Source: Eulemur rufifrons
Lineage: Eukaryota > Chordata > Mammalia > Primates > Lemuridae
Direction: 5' to 3'
Assembly (NCBI RefSeq): GCF_041146395.1
Contig: NC_090989.1
Coordinates: forward strand, 243,154,843 to 243,218,842
DNA length: 64,000 nt
Below the pieces are notes generated by a model. It ran no database searches. It worked only from the letters and a program-made list of their open reading frames with translations, and was not told the origin of the DNA. Position 1 is the stretch's first letter; the number at the start of each line of letters is the position of its first letter. Position numbers and translations under genes: made by a program. Below, piece by piece: positions 12,973-25,419 of the stretch.

Positions 12973-15020
12973 CAAATAAAAATTCTACTGAAACTATTTC
13001 AAAAAATTGAAGAGGAAGGAATATTTCCAAACTCATTCTATGAGGCCAGCATTAGTCTGATACCAATATCAGACAAAAACACTAAAAAAGGAAAACTGCA
13101 GGCCAATATCACTAATGAACATAAATGCAAAAAATCCTCAACAAAATATTGGCAAACCAAATTCAACAACACATTCATATTAGTCTGTTTTGCATTGCTA
13201 TAAAGGAAATATCTGAGGTTGAGTAATTTACAAAAAGAGGTTTATTTGGCTCATGGTTCTGCAGGCTATACAAGAAGCATGGTGCCAGCATCTGCTTCTG
13301 ATGAGAGCCTCAGGAAGCCTCTACTCATGACAGAAGGTGAAGGGGGCACAGGTGTGTCACAAGGTGAGAGAGGAAGCAAGTGAGGGGGTGGTGTCACACT
13401 CTTTAAAAAACCAGTTCTCACATGAACTACTAGAGCAAAACCTCACTCCCTATCTCAGGAAGGGCACCAAACCATTCACGAAGGATCCGTCCCCTTGATC
13501 CAAATGCCTCCACCAGGCTCTACCTCCAACATTGGAAATCAAACTTCAATATGAGATTTTCAGGGGCCAAACATACAAAGCATATCAACATTAAAAAGAT
13601 CATCCACCATAATCAAGTGGGATTCATCCCAGCGATGCATACAACATACCCAAATCAGTAGAGTGACACATACTAACAGAATCAAGAAAAAAAGCAAATA
13701 ATCATTTCAATATATGCTGAAAAGCAATAAAATGCAATATCCTTTTATGATAAAAACTCTCAAAAACTGGATATAGAAGGAACATACCTCAAAACCAAAA
13801 AGGCCATATATTACAATCTACAGGTAGTATCATATTAAATGTGAAAAAAAATGGAAATCCTTTCCTCTAAGATCTCAAACAAGATAATGATGCCCACTTT
13901 CAACACTTTTATTCAACATAGTACTGGAAGTCCTGGCCAGAGCAATTAAGCAAGAGAAAAAAAAATTAAAGGCATCCAAATTGGAAAAGAAGAAATCAAA
14001 TATTCTTGTTCACAGATGCCATGATCTTATATTTAGGAAAAACTAGGAATTCCACCAAAAAACTGCTAGGATTGATAAATGAATTCAATAAAATTACAGG
14101 ATACAAAAATCAACATACAAAAATCAGTAGCATTTCTATGCACTAACAGCAAACAATCTGAAAAAGAAATAAAGAACGCAATCACATTTCCAATAGCTAC
14201 AAAAAATACCTAGGAATAAATTTAACTAAAGTAGTAAAAGTTTTCTACAAAGAAAATAAAACACTGATAAAAGAATTAATATTGTTAAAAATATCCATAC
14301 CACCCACAGCAATCTAAAGATTCAGTGCAATCCCTATCAAAATACCAATTACATTCTTCATAGAAACAGGAAAAAAAAAATCCTAAAATTTGTATGGAAG
14401 CACAAAAGATCCTGAATAGCCGAGGCAATCTTGAACAAAAAGAAAAAAGCTGAGGGCATCAGAGCATCTGACTTCAAATTTTACTACAAAGCTATAGTAA
14501 TCCAATCAGCATGGTACTGGCATTAAAACAGAGAAACAGACCAACTGAACAGAATAGAGAACCCAGAAATAAATCCAGGCATTTACAGAAATGACTTTAA
14601 ACCATGGTATCAAGAACATATGTTAGGGAAAGGACAGTCTCTCCCATAAAAAATAGTGCTGGGAAAACTGGATATTCACATGCAAAAGAATAAAACTAGA
14701 CTCCTATCTCTTACCACATATAAGAACAAAATCAAAATGGATTAAAGACTTAAATCTAAGACCTAAATCTATGAAACTACTAGAAGAAAACATGGGGAAA
14801 ACACTTTAGGATAGTAGTCTGAGCAAAGATCTTTTGGGTATGACCTCAAAAGCACAGGAAACAAAAACAAAAACAAATGAGATTACATCCATCTAAAAGG
14901 CTTCTGCACAACAGTGAAACAGAGTGAAGAGACAACCTACAGAATGGGAGAAAATATTTGCAAAATATCCATTTGAAAAGGGATTAATAGCCAGAATACA
15001 TACAAAACTCATAAATATGT
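12973..15020 (+). mobile_element. LINE-1 ORF2 fragment lacking both ends, interrupted by an LTR
   Basis: The plus strand runs through ORF2 from the region of attctactgaaactatttc and ggccaatatcactaatgaac, past gtgggattcatcccagc (13618), the ttggaaaagaagaaatcaaa block (13980), ccatggtatcaagaac (14602) and gggagaaaatatttgcaaaat near 14946. It stops near 15020 before the end of ORF2, with no 3' UTR or poly(A). The copy is closer to readable L1 than the 9840-11780 remnant, hence younger, but still has many stops. It is split by the MaLR LTR at 13176-13587. Confidence 0.88.
13176..13587 (-). mobile_element. Solo MaLR LTR (MST/THE1-related) with 5-bp target duplication
   Basis: Read on the minus strand it starts tgatatgctttgta and ends near agactaat, like the MaLR LTR class. 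Internal marks are attagtctgttttgcattgc, gaggtttatttggctcatgg and tgagagcctcaggaagcc on the plus strand. The 5-bp acatt occurs on both sides (13171-13175 and 13588-13592). Removing the LTR and one acatt rejoins L1 ORF2 text (caacacatt then aaaaagatcatcc). No internal retroviral sequence is present, so this is a recombined solo LTR about 412 bp long. Confidence 0.9.
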
Positions 15021-17690
15021 ATCATTTAGTATGTTTTTATTGACACATACATGTAACTAGTATGTATGAATAAGTTGGAAGAAAACAATTTTAGAAATCT
15101 AATTAATTAATTATTTTTGCAAAAGAAAAAAGAGTGTTTAGAACAGAGTCCTGGAGAGCTCCAATATTTAGAGGCTAGGAGAGGAAGAGCTGGCAGAAGA
15201 GATTGGCCAAGGACAAAATAATGTCTTTTCATGGAATCCAAGGACAGAGAGTGATTCATTAGGAAAATGATATCAGAAGTTCCTGAAAAATCAAATCAGA
15301 GTAGGATAGAAACAATAGCATTGAATTTTCTCATTCGTTTACCAATTCAGGGCAGGACATTTCTTCTAGCTTTGATGATTCATCTGATTAATATTTATTT
15401 TGTGCCTACAGTAGCCAAAACGGTTCTAGGTGCTCAGAACCTGGTATCAAGTAAGACAGCCATGGTTTCTGGCTCTATGAGGCTTACATTCTTTTGAGGG
15501 ATACAAGCAGTAAACAAGTAGGTGGATAAACAAGATAATTTCAGACAGTACATGTTCTGTGAAGAATGGTAAATGTTCTAGAGCATTATTGGGCCAACTA
15601 ATTTAAATCTAGAAATAGACAAGGCCCATCAAATGCCTTGTAACACATTATTATAAACAAAATCTGTTTTTCCTTGAGCAAAATGATTTGGTTTAGAACT
15701 TCAAGAGACAACGTGGGCAGAGACAATAGTGGGAGATATGTTCATCAACTGGCAGTAAAAGGCGACACTCTTAATGATCCTAGCATTGGCTCTGGCTCTG
15801 TGACGAAAAAGAAAGTAAGGTATTGGGAGTTAGTTTAAAACACCTGGCTGAGCTCTCAATACTACTAACTTCATGGGATATTTTCCATCATGTCACAAGA
15901 ACTGTGGGCTTTTTCAGATGGATATTAACATGTTTTCTATCAAATATTTTCTAGAGAAGCAAATATATTTTCTGTGTTATCTACAGTTGTGCTTCATATA
16001 ATTAAGATGTGTGACAACTGTCTATATTTATGTGTTCCAAGAAGACAGTCTGCCAGACAATGCAAGCAAGAAAATGTCATTTGTTCTACATTCTGCCCAC
16101 CCCCTCCCCTAAATCAGCTGCTCCTGCCCTGCCAAAAAGAAGGTCATTCAGTTCAGAGGAGAACCTGGAGATCCAGGGGCAGGGATATGTGGTGTTTATG
16201 TAGCTTGTACTTTCTGCTTTAGCAGAACAAGTTTGCAAAAACTTTTCCACTGAATACCAGGCACAAGCATGTTTTATAGGAACCTCCAATTATGGAAGTG
16301 CTTCTCTTACAGTACAAAGGTAGTCTTTCTGCAACCGTCAGTTCCATAGCAGAGTGTAGAGCATCAGCTATTTATTTGAAGTCAAATCTGCACCAATTAA
16401 AATTATTTCTTTTGTTTTCTTTATAATTGTGCAATTATAAACTTCCCTGCCACCTAGCCTCAAACAGTCTCAGGTCTGGAAAAGGGAGAGAAAACCACTA
16501 CGAAGCAACAGATATTTCTAGTTTGTTTTCTAACCCACTACTGACCCAGAGTGTGAAATTCAAGCAAGGTGAATGGGGTAGCCTATCAAGCAAGGCAGAA
16601 TACTTATGGGCCCCTTAGAGTCTGAACAAGTAATGTACCTTATGAGATGCATTATCGTCTCTATGTTGGAAACAATCAACAGCCCAGATGTCCCTTGTTA
16701 AATCTCCATCCGTGTCATCTAAAGATTACCTGTTTGAATTGACCAATGTTCTGCAGGGAAGTATAGCTAAAATTAGAAACAATTTGATTATCATTTTCAG
16801 TTTTCTAGCCTCATATGTAAGTCCACATGATGAACTTCAAGGCTGAGGGCGGGAGAAGAGGAATCTCCTAGCCCCCAAATCTCTTCTTCACACTGCCTGA
16901 ATATATCACGTTGCCTCTTTTCAGGTGTGAAATTCTACCAAATCAAGATTCATTTGGTATTTTGTTCAGGTATTCTTTATGTACTTCCCTGATTATTCCC
17001 CCACCTGACAATCCATTTGTCAGGTTCCCTGAATAGAAAGACAATTGCATGAAATCTCTTCTAGTTCCATTGTATTTTATGTCTTTCTTTTCCTTTCTTT
17101 TTTTTTTTTTTTTATTAAAGCAAGGAATAGTTTCTCCAAGATCTTATTTTAATGTTACTGCTAAATTAATTACGAACTTTCTCTTCACCAATCTGTTCTT
17201 ACAGTCAAAGTTTGCACGATGCTACAGTGGTTAAGATTACAAATAAAGAGCCATTTGAGGATTAAAAAAAAAAAAGATTCATTTGGGTTAACAAGCCCAT
17301 TTCTAAAGGTAAATAACTCTAAAAGAATTACTTTAACAATTAAGTCCTTTATGGAGAGTGAACTGGCTGGCTTAGATTACTTCTCTCCTAAACTGTAGTT
17401 GAGATATTCCCGGAGTAATGAGCCCTTTAATAGCAGAGACTTAGAAAAGGAAAGAACAATTCTGGAATATGGGGAGAGAGGCTTTAGTACAGACATGCTT
17501 GCTTAGGATATTAAAATAAGGGAAGGGGGTTTAGAGCAGCCAGAAGGGATGGGGTAAGTAAAGAGAAAGGAGGGGTAAGGAAAGAGGATTATGACTACCC
17601 TAAAAACAAAAGGTAGATACTTCAAAAATTGGTCCTGGACATGCTTCCAGTTTTCAATGTAATATTGCCTCCTGACTATTCAGATATGCA
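15021..17690. other. Intergenic DNA, mostly unassigned
   Basis: About 15350-15590 resembles an old L2/MIR-class repeat (ggtgctcagaacctgg, gaggcttacattctttt). From 15600 to 17690 I find no gene or named repeat. A T run lies at about 17099-17113. The open frames at 15267-15497, 15974-16222 and 16086-16289 (minus) have no recognisable domain and no exon context. Confidence 0.45.
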
Positions 17691-17691
17691 G

Positions 17692-18050
17692 TATCTTAGT
17701 TTTGGGCCACTATAAAAAAAATATCATAAACTGGGAGGCTCATAAGCAACAGAAATTTATTTCTCACAGTTTGGGAGGCTGGAAGTCTGAGATCGGCCTA
17801 TTGGCATGGTCGGTTGGTGAAGGCCTTCTTCCAGACTGCAGATAAACAACTTCTCACTGTACTGTCACATGGCAGAAAGAGAAAACACTCTCTGGGGTCC
17901 CTTTAATAAGGGCACGAATCCTATTCATGAGGGCTGTTCTCTTACGACCTAATTACCTCCCAGATGCCCCACCTCCTAATACCATCACATTAAGGATTAT
18001 GATTTCAACATATGAATTTGGTAAGAGACAGAAACATTTGGTCCATTACA
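17692..18050 (-). mobile_element. MLT1-type MaLR LTR
   Basis: On the plus strand the motifs agaaatttatttctcacagt, gaggctggaagtctgagatc, tcacatggcagaaagag, acctaattacctcccag and accatcacattaaggattatg occur in order and match the reverse complement of an MLT1A-like LTR. The end gtccattaca is the complement of the LTR start. The left and right flanks (tgcag, agtag) do not give a clean 5-bp duplication. No internal sequence is attached. Confidence 0.82.
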
Positions 18051-20351
18051 AGTAGATAATAATCATCTATACCAAAAGATGAAAGTCAAAAGCAGCCTTT
18101 CTCCTTTCATATACCATAAAAACAGATCTCAAAATCCATCAGTTATACGATTTAAAAAAATCTCCATATATATTTATATTTCAAATTTTGTTAATAGCCA
18201 AAACGAATAAAAACATTTTCTGATGCTTTTCAATAGCCTTACTGATTAAAAAGGATAAAAGTAGACAGGCATATGAATTCATGAAGGTGGGTTGTCAGTG
18301 CAGGAGTCAAATGTGAGGCATTACCTTAATTCACTGTATCATGCAACCATCTTTCCTGGAATATTCTAGAGGTCTGACAGGCCTCCAGAGAAGTTGTACA
18401 CTGAATATATGAGAGGCTTAAGAAAATCAGTTTTTACCAGGCTCGAGAGTCAAATGAAGGCATTTTAACTCTATTACTTACTCTGCAGCTCAAATATATT
18501 TTGCCAAGAGATTATTTATAGTCGTAAACACCAGATAGATGATCTGTAAACTGCCCGTGGCGAGAGTTGCTTTAAGAATCGCAAACCTAGCTGGAGGGAG
18601 CAGCATGGCAACTCTCAATTGTACAGCGACTCCACAGGCTGAGAGAGGACTCCAGAGATTCCCGTTTTCATACCAGCTCTGCCCCCACAGCCTTGCCACG
18701 TAACCCTGGGCAGTCTTTTGACCTGTTTCAGCTGTAGTTTCCTCCATAGTTTGTGAGCAGCTCTTGGGAGGAAAAACTCATTTAAATAATTTGTAAATAA
18801 GAAGTTTTTATGGAGTACAGCTAATAATAAGTTGCAAGGCTTTAAGCCCTTGATAGCATGAGTAAATCAGCTTCCCAGCTCTCATCCTACTCTATCAGAG
18901 GTAGTCATCTGGCAGTTTTTAACAGGATGCTCACATCTGCTATCAAGCCAAGACTTCCTAGCCCTGCTCAGTTATCAAATCTGAAGGTTTTAAAATTGGC
19001 ACCTGAGTTCGTACCCCAAGCCCACCAAACAGGTAAGGTTTGAAGTTAACAACCTCAAGACTTGATTCATCATTCTTGCTTCAGATCACAACTGCTGAAT
19101 TGATAACTTCTTTACAATCCTTAAGCTTAACTGTAGCCCTAAGTAACTCCCACCTCTTCCCTCATCTCTAGCTTGTACTTGACTCATTAAAAATATCTTA
19201 CATTTTCTATCCTTCCTTTTAACACTTGCCTGAACTAGAAAGAGAAATGGTTTGTACAGTGCTCAGAAAGAGAGCACAAAAGGAGAACATTTATAAACAC
19301 ATCCTTACCCTCATTCAGGGTACAGCATGCCCCGAAGAGCCAGCAAGCCCTGTTTAGTGTTTGTGGTTTGCTTATAATGCTTGAGAACCTCTAGCTATAG
19401 TGTCTTCAAGACGCCAGCCATTTAGATCATAGCACTTATTCTAGTTGGAGGACATATTTTTTCCTACACTGAGCAGTTCAGATGACACAAGTGTATCAAT
19501 TTGCTTGGAATATAAATATCTCATAAATGTATGCATTGTTCCAGATTTTTCACTCTCTAATGCGTTTGGTTAGTATAAGCTCATCTTCTAGAACAGATCA
19601 CTTCTGAAAAATATAAATACTCAAATTTCTGGACATGAAATTTTTTGGCCCCGACCTCAGACTTATGGAGATTAATAAAAACTATACAGTAACCCAGGTT
19701 TAATGCACAATTCAACTACCTTCTGGAGGTTCCACTCACAACTGGGTACCTGAGTTCTTTCTTATTTTCAACTTCAGTTTCCACAAAATTATATGCTCAC
19801 ACACATGCATGCATACACACAGACCAATGATTTTTCTATTGATTTCACTGGCCTGCCTTAATTACATTGTCTTTGAGTTCATCCATTTTGACCTCTTTGT
19901 TATGACTAGCATTATCATCTTTAAAGTTAGGTCCTGAGTCATTTTACTTTCCAGTGGTTTGATAAATTTGGGGAAGTCTTGGTTTCTTCACAAAGTCTAA
20001 GATGTCCCCAAAATTTTAAGCCAAGAATTCTTTGAGGAGCTCATTAACATTTTATTAAGGAGAAATCAATACAATGTTTCCTGCTAGCAAGCATAATATA
20101 CTTCTAATTACTCTTCTTTTGTCCTTAAATCTTCTGTCTTGCATCCACTTTATTGTTTGAAAACTATTTTTCTGCAAGGCATCATCAATTAAGTTAGACT
20201 GGCCTGCCATCCTCACATTGGGCTTTATTTTCTTAGCTGTGGATTTTTCTCTAAACCTGCTATATTTATTGAATTCTTTCCACATGGAGTCTTTTGCTGA
20301 CCCTTTGTCCATCAACATTCCAGCCCTTTGTTGTCATTTAGGAATCGTCAG
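18051..20351. other. Intergenic DNA with a small MIR-like patch
   Basis: Mostly unassigned. About 18650-18760 looks like MIR on the plus strand (ccagctctgcccccacagcc, acctgtttcagctgtagtttcc). A short ca-rich patch lies at about 19798-19822. The 18490-18747 minus frame crosses the MIR-like patch and is likely chance. Confidence 0.45.
20055..20318 (-). other. Unrecognised 87-codon open frame beside the RPF1 insertion
   Basis: The minus strand is open for 87 codons with a lysine- and arginine-rich, coding-like composition (starts [16 protein letters not shown]; middle [14 protein letters not shown]). Its 5' end is close to the point where the RPF1 retrocopy inserted. Minus-strand sequence beyond the retrocopy continues in similar style but with stops. 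I do not recognise the protein. It could be the 3' part of an unknown decayed retrocopy, or chance. No signal peptide, membrane segment or zinc-finger motif is visible. Confidence 0.25.
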
Positions 20352-20364
20352 AAGTAGAGATTTT
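20352..20364 (+). repeat. Left target-site duplication of the RPF1 retrocopy
   Basis: The 13 bases aagtagagatttt recur exactly at 21637-21649, overlapping the end of the poly(A) run. The duplication marks insertion by L1 machinery. Confidence 0.88.
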
Positions 20365-21638
20365 GACAGACGCAAAGCAGCAGCACCATGGCGAAGTCCG
20401 GGGATAAAGAGCGACGGCGGCGGCGGGAAGAAAAGCCGGAAACGGAAAGCGGCTACGGAAGACCTTCAGGAGGCTGCAGTGGCTGAGCATGAGGCGACAG
20501 AAAGCGGAGTCCAACCCCCGAAAACGGCTGCCTTTCCCCCAGGCTTCAGCATTTTGGCGATTAAAAACAAACAGCGGCGACACTTACTGTTCACGCGGTG
20601 GAAACAGCAGCAGCAGAAGGAAAAGTTGGCAGCTCAGAAAAGGCTTAAAAAAGAGAGCGAGGCTCTCGGTGCTAAGGCTCCACCAAAGCCTATACCCAAG
20701 ACCACGGATAACCAGCGAGTGTACGATGAAACCATAGTAGACCCTCATGATGAAGAGGTTGCTTATGATGAAGCTACAGATGAATTTGCTTCTTACTTCA
20801 ACAGGCAGACTTCTCCCAAGATTCTCATCACAACATCAGACAGGCCTCACGGGAGAACAGTACGACTCTGTGCACAGCTCTCTACTGTTATACCAAATTC
20901 ACATGTTTATTACAGAAGAGGACTGGCTCTGAAAAAATTATTCCACAGTGCATCTCGAGAGATTTCCCAGATCTGATTGTTATTAATGAAGATCGTAAAA
21001 CTCCAAATGGACTTATTTTGAGTCACTTGCCAAATGGTCCAACTGCTCATTTTAAAATGAGCAGTGTTCGTCTTCGTAAAGAAATTAAGAGAAGAGGTAA
21101 GGACCCCACAGAACACATACCTGAAATAATTCTGAATAATTTTACAACACGGCTGGGTCACTCAGTTGGACGTACGTTTGCATCTCTCTTTCCTCATAAT
21201 CCTCAATTTATTGGAAGGCAGGTTGCCACATGCCATAATCAGCGAGATTGTATCTTCTTTAGATTTCATAGATACATATTCAGGAGTGAAAAGAAAGTGG
21301 GAATTCAGGAACTCGGACCACGTTTTACCTTGAAATTAAGATCTCTTCAGAAAGGAACCTTTGATTCTAATTACGGAGAATATGAATGGGTCCATAAGCC
21401 CAGGGAAATGGATACAAGTAGAAGAAAATTCCATTTATAAAATGCTGAGAGAATAGTATTAGATTTTGCTGAACAGGACTATCTTGAACTTGGTAAATTA
21501 TTTTTAACAGAACAACCTTTTCAAAATGTATTTACTGATTTCATAAATCTTCTTTCATGTCTGGACAAATTACCAAATGTCATGGTATGTTTTTGTAGCA
21601 AATATAAATAAAAGTCATTTTGGTGACCAAAAAAAAAA
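20365..21638 (+). pseudogene. RPF1: Processed pseudogene of RPF1 (ribosome production factor 1, Brix domain)
   Basis: RPF1 is a nucleolar Brix-domain protein for large-subunit ribosome assembly. This copy begins with a short 5' UTR, an ATG at 20388 in good context (gcaccatggcg), and runs intronless to a stop at 21438-21440, then a 3' UTR with AATAAA at 21607 and a poly(A) run at 21629-21638. Landmarks read as in RPF1: [68 protein letters not shown], then [28 protein letters not shown] and [10 protein letters not shown]. Two breaks disable it: an extra A in gataaagagc near codon 7, and a missing A in the A run near 20932-20937. The second shift returns to the ATG frame. No nonsense codon is seen in the segments between. 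Aagtagagatttt repeats at 20352-20364 and 21637-21649, the L1-style target duplication. No promoter travelled with it. Confidence 0.95.
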
Positions 21639-21649
21639 GTAGAGATTTT

Positions 21650-24600
21650 TGTGGTTGTGTAATTCATGTTTGACAATTCCAGTTTTTGCTTTATTTTTGA
21701 ATACTTCCTTTCCTCCTCCCTCCCTGTTATCTTACTGATCTACTCTGTGCAGTAAGAGGCAGGCATAAAGGTCTGAATTATAAACTTAGGTGTAGATAGA
21801 CATAGCTACTGGTATCACACCATGCCCGATTCATTTTCTCTATGGACACACACACCCACACACACAACAGTGAAAGATATTGGAGAAGTCCCTGAAGGTA
21901 GCCCCACCCATACTCAGCTTTTAAGGAGATTGTTTTTACTACATTTGGATAAACTACTTTAAAGTTCTCTCAAGTTATTTCTTACCAGATTTCTATTGCA
22001 GACAGTATGATCTTGTCTAAAATAAACCTTTAGCCTTGCAATACAAAGGCAGTTCAAACCCCTTCTGGCTTTCCTTACACGCAAATTGAAACTCTGAGAC
22101 AGGCACACAAGCTCTTACCTTTCTCTGGGCCCCTTTCCTTTATTCTGGAGCTTCCTCTCCCAGAGGCAGCTTATTCTGCATATTCCATCTCTAAAAAGCT
22201 ACTAGCTACTAGTGTTCCCACATGGCCTTATGCCCTGGCACATGTTGTTCCTTCCATGTATAATTCCCTTTCCTCCTATTTCATTCTAAAAATTTATTCA
22301 TTTTTCAAAGCATATTTTTTGTTACTTCCTCTGCTTAAGACTTTCTGGAATCTACAGTGACTCCAGTCCTTATTCTGCACTCCATTATACTTTATAGAAA
22401 CCTTTATCAGGACCCCTATAACTCTTTATTTTATTCATTTGTTTACATTATGTCTCTCTTTATAAGCCTCTAAGCTCCTTGAAGGCTCCATGTGTGCATG
22501 CAAATTATATTTTATTCAGAATGCCTAAGAATATCTTTATTTTTTAAGAGTATCTTTGGATACAGACATATAGTGCTCCAAGAAATTATATTTGTTTATG
22601 CTGTACTGAAAGGCAAATATCATTCCACCAATCCACAAGCATGAATTTGGAATTTGTTCTGAACAATGCAGACTTTTTCTATCCTTTAACAATCTTCGTT
22701 CAATTCCCTCAGTGATTAAAAGCATTAATTAGTAAGGATATTAGCAAGGATTATGAATGCAGTCAAGCAGCAATGTGTCCAGCTGGTCTAGGTGAGTCAT
22801 GCTCCAATAATAACCCTGTGTTCATACTAGCAGAGAAGGGTAACACAGTATAGTCAATATATTAACATAGAGCACTTATGCACACTTGCACGTGTGCACA
22901 TACACACACATGTATTTCTAGGTGCCCATTCAGATTTGTTTATAAGCTGACATCAAAGTACAAAAAGGGCATTATATTTATCATTTAAAATTGTAGAATT
23001 TCTGAATTTAGCTAAAACTGTCTCAATTAGCAAAGAGATACTTGCCTGGAAAACTCAAAGTCAAAAAATTTCTAGTCTAACTCTCTGGGGATCCAGATAC
23101 AAAGAGGATCAAGAGTAATAGGTTACTTTTATGGAACTTCCTTCAAGTGGTCAGAAATCATGAAAATTTTGCCCAAAATTATATTTTGCACTACCCTATC
23201 GGTTAAATGCAAGTTTGACTATAATCTTTTTAAAACCTTTTCTTATTTTATTTGAAATTACTGCAATAATATTGTGATATTTAAGAGCAAAGACAGTGTT
23301 GTTTCCATCTTTGACTACCCCCCTAGAACTAGAAATGTACTTTTAAATGTTGTCCTAAATGACAGGACAGGTGAGGTTTATGCACAAAGGTATACAATTA
23401 AGCTTCCAATCATCTGCTATAAATCTCAAGTATTTGTCTTACTCCATTTTATTCCTTCTCCAGTTAATTCATCTGAACTCTGGAGCCTGAAACTTCAGAG
23501 GGAATACATTTGGGTCTTCTTTACCTAGTCCCATATCATCACCCAAATTACACAGAGGTAGTACAATTGGGCTCTTTAACAAGATACAACATTCTCAGAT
23601 ACTGCACAACTTTACCACATTAATTAACTCTCATCCACAAACTCCCAGAGGAAAAGATGGAACAAAAATTCCAATTACAGAATCCATCAGCTCGGGAAAC
23701 TCAGTTCCTTGTAAGTGGATTCTATCATATTTTTCTAAACTTTTCCCTTGTGTTTGGCAATTCACAGTTACAGCACATTCTTATGACCAAGTTTTTCTTC
23801 TATGACACTGTCTCACTTTATATACAGATGTTCTCTTTGATTTTTATCTCTTTGTTCCTTTTGCTCTGCTATCAAGAGTGACAGTTGTAATAAGCTTTCA
23901 TGTGACATTGTATGTTTCCAAGCACTTCAGGGATTATATCCATTCACTATTCTGTTCTGAATCATTACCACCACTACCCTTTTCTCTACATGTTTGAGTG
24001 TCCAGTGTGTATAAATTGTAGCTTGGTCCTAACCGTGAATGATAAAAATATTGAAAGACATGACACCTTATTGCAAGATACTTACTATCTGAAGAAGATA
24101 GGAATGTCATAAATAGCATAAATATTTTAAATAGAAAAACACAAGTAAAGGAAAGACAAATCTGATATAATTTTGAAAAAATAAAAATAATTTTATAACT
24201 TAGCTAGGCTCAGCTACAGGACATAGTAAGTAGGACCTATGTGGCTTTAATCAATAGCCCAAGAAGGACTGGGCTTGAGTCCCCCATTTCTTATACACAC
24301 ACATTTCACTGAGAAACTAAGTTGTGCCAATTAGGATGCTGGGGAATTTTCATTTTTATTTCACTGACTCAGTGCTTCAGTTGCCACTTACAATGTTGGG
24401 CAGTGATCCGGCAGATCAAATCAAGACCAAAAATTTGAAGGCTTGTTCAAGGTCAAAGAGGAGGATTGGTTCAAAGGAAAACAATTGTGGAATGGCAGTG
24501 CTATGGTTATAGGTGACAAATCTATTAAAAGCAGAATATTAAAAGCAAGTCCTTGACACACTGACCACCTACTACCTAATAGAAATTGTGTTAAACTCGG

Positions 24601-24879
24601 AGATAAAAGATGGTTAAGCCATAGTCTCTGCCTATAAAGAGTATAGATACCACAAGAGAAGTATACATAAGGTCAAGTTTAGACACAAAAACAAAAAAGT
24701 CTAGCCCCAGAGGGCAGGTAACTAAGTAAGGTAGATACATAATGTATTCAATGACCCAACAAACTGGATGATAGTTAGGATAGAGCCCCATTCCCCTAAC
24801 ATAAACTGGCCAGTCTAAAACCAAAACTGATACTGATAACAAACAACATAGATGAAAATCAAAAACATTATGGTTAACA
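21650..24879. other. Intergenic DNA with an L2 fragment
   Basis: About 22100-22530 matches L2 on the plus strand (atgccctggcacatgttgttcc, tcatttttcaaagcatatt, agcctctaagctccttgaagg). A CA-rich patch sits at 21846-21869. The remainder is unassigned; frames at 23274-23528, 23657-23881 and 24591-24917 (minus) show no domain. Confidence 0.5.
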
Positions 24880-25128
24880 AAATAAAGATATAAATGAATA
24901 CACATATATGACTCCATTATAAGAAGTTTAAGAACAAGGCTAAACTAATCCATGGTGAAAGAAATCATAACAGTGGTTGCTTCTGCAGAGTATTGACTGG
25001 AAAGAAGTGCAAAGGAACTTTCTGTTCTTCACATTACACACGTATGTGAACTATATCTTGTTTGAGTGTTGGTTACAAAACAGTACACATTTGTCAAAAC
25101 ATATTAAGTTGTACACTCAAGATATTCT
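24880..25128 (+). mobile_element. LINE-1 (L1M-type) 3' end fragment
   Basis: The motifs aacagtggttgcttctgcag, ctatatcttgtttgagtgttgg, acacatttgtcaaaacatat and gttgtacactcaagat follow the 3' UTR of old L1M elements in order. Only the tail remains. Confidence 0.7.
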
Positions 25129-25129
25129 A

Positions 25130-25320
25130 GTCTTTTAGTCCCTGCTTTGCTTGGCTTCTCAGCCTCTCAGTCCTGTGCACATTACATCAGCAAATTCCTT
25201 GAGGGTAAGGACAGCATAGACTATTTGATTCATCACAGTGCACGTCTCTTCTATTCAACAACTGAGCCCCTCAAGTCCTAGAGGACATGATAGCTCAGCA
25301 ATACCTTCAAACAATTTGTT
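25130..25320 (+). repeat. L2 LINE 3' fragment
   Basis: Matches L2 3' text: aaattccttgagggtaaggacag and cacagtgcacg. Short and divergent. Confidence 0.55.
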
Positions 25321-25419
25321 TTGTAGTATTATCATTTTATTCTACTGTTTCTATTTTGTCTTATCAAGACACAAGCTAGTCTATCCCATCCAAAAGTAGA
25401 GGTCTAAAATAGATTTTTT

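Noticed and set aside
20218..20976. 252-codon plus-strand open frame as a live gene
   Set aside because: It is the middle, frame-shifted part of the RPF1 retrocopy extended into upstream flanking DNA. Poly(A) and target duplications show a processed pseudogene.
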